From Micavibrio sp. (GTDB taxonomy: Bacteria > Pseudomonadota > Alphaproteobacteria > Micavibrionales > UBA2020): DNA of 64,000 bases. The notes beneath the pieces were generated by a model. That model searched no databases. It had not been told where the DNA came from and was given only the letters and a program-made list of their open reading frames with translations. A program made the translations under genes and the position numbers. This document shows positions 57,646 to 64,000 of the stretch, piece after piece. How positions within the stretch are numbered: the first letter of the stretch is position 1; every line of letters starts with the position of its first letter. The stretch covers positions 305,524 through 369,523 of the forward strand of contig JAPWJZ010000009.1 in NCBI GenBank assembly GCA_028283745.1. The letters run 5' to 3'.

Positions 57646-58458
57646 TTAGCCGGGCTTGTGAAACCTCAGCGTCATGCGGTCTGATTCCCCGATGGCGTCG
57701 TACTTTGCGCGCTCAGTATCGGTCAGGGTGCGGGTGTCGTTCTGGCTCTGGCGGGTTGGCGGCAGGGTCCAGACACCGAACGGATAGTCTTTGGTATCCT
57801 TCGGGTTGGCATTGATCTCCGAGCGGCCATCGAACACGAAGCCGTACTTTTCTGGCTGCCGCGATGACGTAGATTCCGGCACATAGCCGGTGCCGACTTT
57901 CGGGTCTGAACCTTCCGGGGCGCGGTGCTGCTCTACGGCCAGTATGCCGGGCTTCAGCGTGGTGAAGAAGGTTTCCAGATAGAGGTCCGTGGTATCACCT
58001 TGCCGGGCCCAGTTATGGAAGGCGCGGGCTACCAGCAGGAAATCTGCCGAATTGGCTTCAGGTCGTTCGATTGCGGCGTCAGGGTGTTGGCGGAAACCAT
58101 GCCGTAAATGGAGGTATCGGCGACTTCTTTCCAGAAGTTTTCATCCTTCGCATTGCCGAGTGCCGCGATGTAATGACCGCCGGTGGCCTTGGCATAGGGC
58201 GCCAGAATCTCCGTCCACCAGCCCTTAGCGCCGGGATCGACCTCGACAATCGTCATGCCGGGCTTGAGGCCCCAGAAGGTAAGCGACTCGACCGGATGGG
58301 CGGTATTGATCACGCGCCTTATTGCCGACATCGCGCCACGTGCCGTCCACGGCGGATTGCAGCGCCGGATCGGCGGCGAAGGCAAGCAGGGGACTGAACA
58401 GGCCGGTCATGGCAGCAGCGATAATCAGGGTACGGCGGGCGATAAATGGCACGGGCAT
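57646..58458 (-). pseudogene. Exported methyltransferase-like protein (COG4798 type), two frameshifts
   Basis: ATG at 58458 with AGGAGG 8 nt upstream. A signal peptide MPVPFIARRTLIIAAAMTGL ends near AFAA. The body continues across a break at 58298-58300 into HPVESLTFWGLKPGMTIVEVDPGAKGWWTEILAPYAK, the SAM-binding region of exported predicted methyltransferases. A second break near 58052 leads to ADFLLVARAFHNWARQGD and the tail EKYGFVFDGRSEINANPKDTKDYPFGVWTLPP. The breaks fit one extra C in CCC and one missing A in AAA. So the gene is probably intact in the source organism. Confidence 0.82.
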
Positions 58459-58565
58459 GGCATATCCTCCTGTTTTGAGAATTCATAACAAGTCATAGCG
58501 CGTTTGTCTTGTCACATCACGGGTGTAGCGATACACACGAAGGACTCAAGAAAAGGTGCCTCCGC

Positions 58566-59686
58566 ATGACCGAGATTTCCGGCGTTTGTCCGCCCAAATT
58601 CGCCGCCGTTAAGGATGTTTTCGCCGCCAATTTCGCCAATGGGCTTGAGCGCGGCGCGGTTTTCGGCGGTGACGACGGCGAGACCGTGCTGGATATCTGG
58701 GGTGGCAGCGCGGATCGCGTCGGTGAGGTGCCGTTCAGCGACACGACACTGACGCCGATCTTTTCCTCCGGCAAAGCGGTGATGGCGGTGATGATCGCGC
58801 GGCTGGTCGATGCCGGCGAGAACCTGACAAGAGACGGCGGTCGCGCATTACTGGCCGGAATTTGGGCAGACTGGCAAGGCGGGCATCACGGTCGGGCAAC
58901 GGATCTCGCACCAGGGGGGGCTGCCGGGCTTTTCACCGCCGCAGGATCCGTCGATCTGGTTCGACGTACCGGCGACCCTGAAGGCTTTGTGCGAACAGGC
59001 ACCTTTATGGACGCCGGGCGAGGGCTCCGGTTATCATCCCATCGCCGGCTATCTGCTGGGTGAGGTGTTCCGTCGCGTCGATGGCCGCAGTATGGGAACA
59101 GCCCTGCGCGAGGATATCGCCTCGAAGTTTGGCCTCGACCTGATGATCGGCACGCCGGACGACTATGCGCCGCGCATTGCGGTGATGCAGAAGCCGACCT
59201 CCGCGCCTGATCTGGGGCCGATCGATGCCATCAAGCAGGCGGCCTTCCTCGATCGCGGTTCGGCCCCGGCGGGCAAGGGCTCGGCCGACTGGCGCCGCAT
59301 GGAGATCCCTTCAGCCAATACCCATGCGACCGCGCTCTCTCTGGCGCAATTCATGGGGATTGTCGCCAATGGGGGCGCCTTGCAGGGGCAGCGTCTGCTG
59401 TCGCTCAGCACGCTGGGGCAATTGACCCGTGAGCGCGTCTATGGCCAGGATCGTGTGCTGCCTTTCCGGTTGTCGTGGGCGGCCGGTTTGTTGCGCAATA
59501 CGGGTATCAAAATCTGCTGGTCCGAATGAACGCGCCCTTGGCCATAGTGGCTGGGGCGGTTCCTGCGTGATGGCCGATCCGGAAAAGCGGCTCAGTGTGG
59601 GTTATGTGATGAACAAGCAGTCGGCCTACCTGATCGGCGATCCGCGTCCGGTCGGGCTGATCAATGCGCTGTACACTTGCCTTTAA
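58566..59686 (+). pseudogene. Beta-lactamase-family serine hydrolase, frameshifted
   Basis: ATG at 58566 (MTEISGVCPPKFAAVKDVFA). The nucleophile motif SSGK (SxxK) is in TPIFSSGKAVMAVMIARL. The frame breaks between about 58830 and 58990, resuming at GSGYHPIAGYLLGEVFRRVDGR with the active-site Tyr. Another break near 59515 leads to NERALGHSGWGGSCVMADPEKRLSVGYVMN, with HSG as the third motif. These are the features of EstB-like esterases/beta-lactamase relatives. Three coherent pieces argue for indels in an otherwise complete gene. Confidence 0.82.
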
Positions 59687-59697
59687 GTCATGGGATC

Positions 59698-59717
59698 AAA
59701 GGGGGCTTGCCCCCTTT
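59698..59717. terminator. Hairpin between convergent hydrolase and rarD genes
   Basis: AAAGGGGGC and GCCCCCTTT around TT: perfect 9-bp arms. It sits between the stop codons at 59686 and 59721 and can serve both genes. Confidence 0.6.
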
Positions 59718-59720
59718 GCC

Positions 59721-60636
59721 CTAAACCCCTTCCAATGGTTTGATCGTCTTAAGCCGCCGCCATGCCCCGAAGGCAAACACCAGCGCCCCGGCCCAGATAA
59801 AGGCGAAGCTGGACCCCGTGCGCAGGGTAAAACGGTTCGCCTTGAAACAGACCGATAACCAGCGTGCTGGTCGGGTCGATAAACTGTATAAAGCCCATGG
59901 TCGAGAGCGGCAGCCGCCGTGCCACATAGGAAAAAAGCACCAGCGGCAGGACCGTCACCGGACCGGTCATCATGAACCAGAACGCGTTTGTGGGGGCGAA
60001 GAAATGTCCTTGCCCTGTTGCTTCGAACCACACCAGATAGATGATGGCCGGCACGAACAGATAGGCGCATTCGACGAATAGCCCGGCCAGCGCATTGACG
60101 GCCAGTTGCTTGCGCAGGATGCCATAGCTGCCAAACGTCCCGGCCAAGATCAGCGCGATCCACGGCACATGTCCGATGGCCAGGGCCTGAATGACGACAC
60201 CGATGGCCGCCAGGGCGATGGCGCCCTTGCCCCAGTTATCCAGCCGCTCCTTAAACAGCACCGCGCCCGCTGCCATATTGAGCAGCGGATTGAGATAGTA
60301 GCCCAGCGAGGATTCGATGGTGTGGCCGTTGGTCACCGCCCAGACATAGACGCCCCAGTTGGTCGCCACCAGAACCGAGGTCAGCAGCAGCATGTAGCGC
60401 AGGTGCTTTGAGGCAAACGCCGCGAAGACGTCCGGCCATTGCTTTGTCAGCCACACCAGTCCGCCAGCCCAGACGACGGCCCACAGTGAGCGGTGGGCGA
60501 TGATTTCCAGGGCGCCACCGCCAAAGGCATGGATGGGAATGTAAAAGAGCGGCACGAAGCCCCAGATCAGGTAGCACAGGATAGCCAGACTGATGGGAGA
60601 GGTGAAAGGCGAGGTCGTCGTCTGAGAGGGAGACAT
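59721..60636 (-). pseudogene. rarD: EamA-family transporter RarD, frameshift near the C-terminus
   Basis: ATG at 60636 (MSPSQTTTSPFTSPISLAIL). Ten hydrophobic segments and RarD blocks: LCYLIWGFVPLFY, EIIAHRSLWAVVW, ATNWGVYVWAVTNGHTIESSLGYYLNPLLN and FIQFIDPTSTLVIGLFQGEPF. After this the frame runs into unlikely sequence. With one T fewer in the TTTT run (complement of AAAA at 59829-59832) it continues as TLRTGSSFAFIWAGALVFAF to the stop at 59721. RarD-type proteins are inner-membrane drug/metabolite carriers of unsettled substrate. Confidence 0.88.
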
Positions 60637-60658
60637 GATCTGATCCAGATAAAGAAAA

Positions 60659-60687
60659 AGCCGGCGGGACCTGAGTCCCGCCGGCTT
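60659..60687 (-). terminator. Terminator after asd
   Basis: AGCCGGCGGGAC and GTCCCGCCGGCT around CTGA, then TTTTTC on the minus strand. It lies 23 bp after the asd stop and before rarD. Confidence 0.85.
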
Positions 60688-60710
60688 CAAAACATCACGA
60701 TTTGTGAAAT

Positions 60711-61741
60711 TTAAGCGTCGGCCCGGGCCTCGATAACACCGCGTTCGTCAAGCAACTGCGCGATCTGCACGGCATTGAGCGCCGCACCCTTGCGCAGATT
60801 GTCCGAAGCGCACCACAGCGAGATACCATAAGGTACTGTGGTGTCATTGCGGATACGCGATACGTAGGTGTCGAATTCGCCCACTACTTCGATCGGGGTG
60901 ATGTAGCCGCCGGCTTCACGCTTGTCGACCACGGCGACACCCGGCGCTTCACGCAGGATTTCGCGGGCCAGTTGCTCGTCCATCGGGCTTTCAAACTCGA
61001 TATTGATCGATTCCGAGTGACCGACAAACACCGGCACACGTACGGCCGTCGGGACCACATCGATGGTCGGGTCGAGGATCTTGGGGAAGTTTCACAATCA
61101 TCTTCCACTCTTCCTTGGTGTAGCTGTCTTCCATGAAGACGTCGATGTGCGGAATGACGTTGAAGGCGATCTGCTTGGTGAACTTCTTCGGGGTCTTGTC
61201 GCCCATGCCATAGATGGCCTTGGTCTGATCCAACAACTCGACCATGCCCGCCTTGCCGGCGCCGGCCACCGACTGATAGGTCGAAACGACGACGCGCTTG
61301 ATCTGGGCGGCGTCATGCAGGGGCTTCAGCACAACCAGCATCTGGATGGTCGAGCAGTTCGGATTGGCGATTATGCTCCTTCTTGCAGTCCCACACCGCG
61401 TCCGGATTGACTTCCGGGATCAGCAGCGGCACGTCCGGGTCCATGCGCCAAGCCGAGGAATTGTCGATGACGATGGGGCCGGCCTTGCCGATTTTTTCCG
61501 ACCACGCCTTGGACACATCGCCGCCGGCGCTCATCAGAACGATATCGACCTTGGTGAAATCGAAAGTTTCGAGATCAACGCATTTCAGGGTTTTTGTGCC
61601 GAAGGAGACCTCAACGCCGACCGATTTACGCGAAGCGACCGCGTAAATATCCGAGACGGGGAAGTTCACTTCTTCGAGGATCGTCATCATTTCACGACCC
61701 ACGGCGCCGGTGGCGCCAACGACGGCGACCCGATAACCCAT
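60711..61741 (-). pseudogene. asd: Aspartate-semialdehyde dehydrogenase, two frameshifts
   Basis: ATG at 61741 (MGYRVAVVGATGAVGREMM, the NADP-binding site). The first piece runs to VPLLIPEVNPDAVWDCKK. The frame breaks near 61370, where IIANPNCSTIQM with the catalytic Cys appears in another frame. The second piece goes on as VVVSTYQSVAGAGKAGM and HIDVFMEDSYTKEEWKM. A break near 61090 leads to PTIDVVPTAVRVPVFVGHSESINIEF and the end at 60711 (IAQLLDERGVIEARADA). Asd makes aspartate semialdehyde for lysine, threonine, methionine and cell-wall synthesis and should be essential. A true double frameshift would be lethal in most bacteria. Confidence 0.9.
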
Positions 61742-61925
61742 AATACACTCCTTTAGTTGCGCTACCGCTGCGCTGCTTGAGCGCGAGAGGCGCCAGGAGC
61801 GCTTCGCGCGGTCGGTGACAAATATACGAGGTGCGCAAATGGGCCTTTTTCACCCGTATGACAAGACTTAATTGTCCACACGCTGTGTTTGGAGCAGATT
61901 TTGAACGGAGCTGTTTCCGGGGAAA

Positions 61926-62339
61926 CTAGATCGCCTGACGCAGATCGTACAAGTCGCGACGCTTGACAGCCCGTATCACGCTATCCAGTGCATTGATCAG
62001 GCCGCATGGGAAGTGAAGGGTTTGCAAAGATGGCCATCGCCGCCTGCCTGATAGGCCTGATCGATCTGTACAGCACTTTCATTGCCGGTAAGAAACAGGA
62101 TTGGCGTGCATGTGAGGTGAAAGCCTTCCTCCATCTGGCGGATTTCGTGCGCAGCCTGAAGACCCGACATCACCGGCATTTCCATATCCATAGTTATCGG
62201 CGTCGTATTCGCTGGTCTGGTAGGCTTCCACAGCCTCCTGGCCATCCGCGGCGAAATCGACATCTATCCCTGTTGCCGCCAGCATCAAATCGACCATTTT
62301 CCGCTGGGTGGCATTGTCTTCTACGCATAATACTTTCAA
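61926..62339 (-). pseudogene. Single-domain response regulator (CheY-like), frameshifted
   Basis: A TTG start at 62339, preceded by GGAAAG, gives LKVLCVEDNATQRKMVDLML. The phosphoacceptor region reads MDMEMPVMSGLQAAHEI in a second frame, joined near 62190. Then FLTGNESAVQIDQAYQAGGDGHLCKPF follows, with the conserved Thr and Lys. Another shift near 62000 gives ALINALDSVIRAVKRRDLYDLRQAI to the stop at 61926. This is a receiver domain without output domain. The 184 bp to asd contain no gene I can see. Confidence 0.8.
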
Positions 62340-62433
62340 GGTCTTTCCCTCTTCCCTGATGCAGACGTGCGTTCGAATCACGACCTGTTACAATTATACA
62401 CATTACGTGTTAACTGGATATGAGTTACGCAAG

Positions 62434-63265
62434 ATGGATGCCATCATTATAGGCGGCGGCCCGGCCGGGATCAGTTGCGCCATCTGGCTGAAGAAGCTGG
62501 GCGTCCGTTGCGTATTGCTGGAGGCTTCCGGGCACCTGGGTGGCCTGCAAACGCGCAGCCCCTATGAGAATTTATGGATACCGGGTGTGCAGGGCCAGAC
62601 CGGCCAACAGGTGGCGGCCTCTCTGGCGCATCATACGTTGGTCACGGGCGTTGATTTCCGCCTGAATTGCCCCGCGCTTTCTGTTGACGGTCATCTGATA
62701 ACAACCCGTGCGGGCACATTTATCGCACCGTATCTGGTGATTGCCACTGGCTCCCGGCCGCGCACCGGTGGTTTTACGGCATCAGACCGCATTGTCATCG
62801 GACCGGGTGTGGCGATGGAAGCTCTGGCCGTCAAGGGCAAGCGGATAGCGATCTTGGCGGTGGGGATAATGCTTTCGATCAGGCGCGGTTTGTGCGTGAT
62901 CGCGGCGGCGAGGTGACGATCTTCTCGCGTTCGGTTCCGCGGGCGCAAAAACTATTGCGAGAGACGATCCAGGATGTGCCGGTGGTGGTGGGCGACTATG
63001 CGGCGGATCAGTCAGTGATGACCGTCAATGGGGACGTCTTCGATGCCTTCGGGGTCATGTTCGGCTTTGAGGCGGTAGTGCCGGAGGGATTGGTGCTGGA
63101 CCTCGGGTCGGCTATGTACGGGTTGATCGTTTTGGTGAAACCAGTGTGTCAGGCGTCTATGCCTGTGGCGAGGTGACCGATTATCGGCACCCATGCGTGA
63201 CCACCTCGGCCGCGCATGGTATTCAGGTGGCGAAACAGATTTCGATACGGGTTGCCGGAAATTGA
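62434..63265 (+). pseudogene. Thioredoxin-reductase-like NAD(P)/FAD oxidoreductase, frameshifted
   Basis: ATG at 62434. MDAIIIGGGPAGISCAIWLK binds FAD, and YLVIATGSRPR precedes the second site. At 62856-62857 TTGGCGG stands for an expected TTGGGCGG, after which GGDNAFDQARFVRDRGGEVTIFSRS fits the second nucleotide-binding region. A further break near 63100 leads to VGYVRVDRFGETSVSGVYACGEVTD and the end at 63265. The redox-active CxxC of thioredoxin reductases is not seen, so ferredoxin-NADP reductase-like or other activity is possible. Confidence 0.78.
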
Positions 63266-63335
63266 AAAGCTGACGCAGATGGAGGGGGCGAAAAATGCAA
63301 AGGCCAAGCCATATTGGTTCCGCTCACATGGATAG

Positions 63336-63530
63336 GTACTGCCACACCTATCCATAGTCTGGGCGGCATTGTTCGGTGGCGCTGGGGTCGGGCTGGCCCT
63401 GGGCTTCAGCGGGAACTGGCTGATAGGTCATGGCTTCTCGACCTTGGGCAAGGTTTGTTGGGGTGTTTTTGCAGCCTGGTTGCTGGTCCTGTTGGTCGTG
63501 ATACAAACTCGTACCGAGCCTCGCCGCTAG
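63336..63530 (+). other. Possible two-helix membrane peptide, incomplete
   Basis: A reading frame ending at TAG 63528-63530 gives IVWAALFGGAGVGLALGFSG and TLGKVCWGVFAAWLLVLLVV plus a polar end. No good start is found in frame: a TAG lies before it, and an ATG at 63296 in another frame stops at once. It is probably part of a small frameshifted membrane gene. Confidence 0.25.
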
Positions 63531-63549
63531 ATTCGCTTCCCTAACGCAC

Positions 63550-64000
63550 ATGCAGCATTTTTTTAACGCCATCTTGAGGCGGATCGTCTATAACCAGTCC
63601 ATATAAACTGGTGGGTGGCCGCAAAGGCCGTCGTGAATTTAAGTCGAATGGCCAATATCCGAAGTGATTAAGCAAACGCCTGCTGAAATCAGGCGAGATT
63701 ATTCCCGATGCCGCCCAGAAGGCAGCCATCGAAAGCCTCGTCGTACTCGAACGCTGCATTCGCCAGAGCCGCGCCCTGTGGCGTCGTCTCCTTGGTATTC
63801 AGCCGCGAGTCTGCGGGCTGTATCTCTGGGGACCACCGGGCCGTGCGTAGTCCATGATGATGGACCTGTTCTACAACAATATTCACAAGAGCTGAAGCGC
63901 CGTGTCCACTTCCACGCCTTCATGGCCGAGGTGCACCACAATATCCGCTTGTGGCGCGAGAGCGATGCGAAAACCCGCAAGATCAATTTCGGCACCCACA
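63550..64000 (+). pseudogene. zapE: Cell division ATPase ZapE (AFG1-like), N-terminal part, frameshifted, runs off right edge
   Basis: Pieces in different frames read SITSPYKLVGGRKGRREF, then LLKSGEIIPDAAQKAAIESLVVLERCIRQ and GLYLWGPPGRA, the Walker A region. Then MMMDLFYNN and finally KRRVHFHAFMAEVHHNIRLWRESDAKTRKI follow. This is the order of the AFG1/ZapE ATPases. Where Walker A should read GKS, the present frame shows A-TAG-S, and a further shift is needed before the KRRVHFH block. The start is not fixed. The gene continues beyond the window. Confidence 0.75.

Noticed and set aside
52900..64000. Programmed ribosomal frameshifting as the cause of the many breaks
   Set aside because: The breaks differ in direction and position, occur in unrelated housekeeping genes and lack slippery heptamers with downstream structures that I can see.

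Overview
The window joins two unlike stretches of alphaproteobacterial DNA. Positions 1 to about 52,060 are clean, gene-dense sequence with intact reading frames. An aa3-type cytochrome oxidase cluster with CtaG and SURF1, a TipF-like EAL protein, HdaA, a DUF2066 protein, DUF465 and Tat-exported proteins all point to an alphaproteobacterium, perhaps a Micavibrio-like or rhodospirillalean lineage. The lineage is an inference from gene content. Positions from about 52,400 to 64,000 carry a different gene set: an MHS-family transporter, DUF3597, a radical-SAM DNA repair pair, CutA, RarD, Asd and ZapE. Most genes there are broken by one-base indels, several of them in homopolymers. This looks like lower-quality sequence from a second alphaproteobacterium (Caulobacterales-like is my guess) joined in an AT-rich gap, although a real insertion of decaying DNA cannot be excluded from the sequence alone.

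Left part. 1-1,289 is the N-terminal part of a DotA/TraY-type secretion protein running off the edge. 1,462-6,219 is a four-gene block (thrC, pyrD, EAL protein, HAD phosphatase) linked by 4-base overlaps. 6,225-14,860 holds an M32 carboxypeptidase and the cytochrome oxidase structural and assembly genes (SURF1, DUF983, CtaE, CtaG, a 40-residue CoxF-like protein, CtaB, CtaD, CtaC), with a metalloprotease-like gene inserted on the other strand. 15,497-18,820 is rpmH-rnpA-yidD-yidC-engB behind a clear promoter. 19,054-25,785 holds a cNMP-binding protein, tRNA-Arg(CCG), a DUF882 peptidase, an ankyrin-like protein, a hydrolase, a PH-domain protein, phosphofructokinase and small proteins. 25,916-35,412 has a DUF4139 gene with an in-frame stop, a membrane protein, HdaA/DUF2066 and a large hybrid histidine kinase. 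35,504-46,011 carries an SDR, ndk, alaS, hisN, a lipoprotein operon, a lytic transglycosylase and a cysteine-free uracil-DNA glycosylase homologue. 46,112-51,192 runs ETF-QO, a Tat-exported methyltransferase and a membrane-anchored FAD oxidase with a large unassigned C-terminal domain.

The most interesting non-coding signal is a pair of related intergenic elements (22,622-22,707 and 42,002-42,092, both on the minus strand). Each lies 8-9 nt after the -10 box of a TTGACA-18-TATAA(A/C) promoter, and they share several blocks, including a 19-base identical run. One is followed by a terminator-like hairpin and then a 48-residue ORF; the other leads into an alpha/beta hydrolase gene with a long stem-loop between. 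They look like a small family of structured leaders or sRNAs that I do not recognise.
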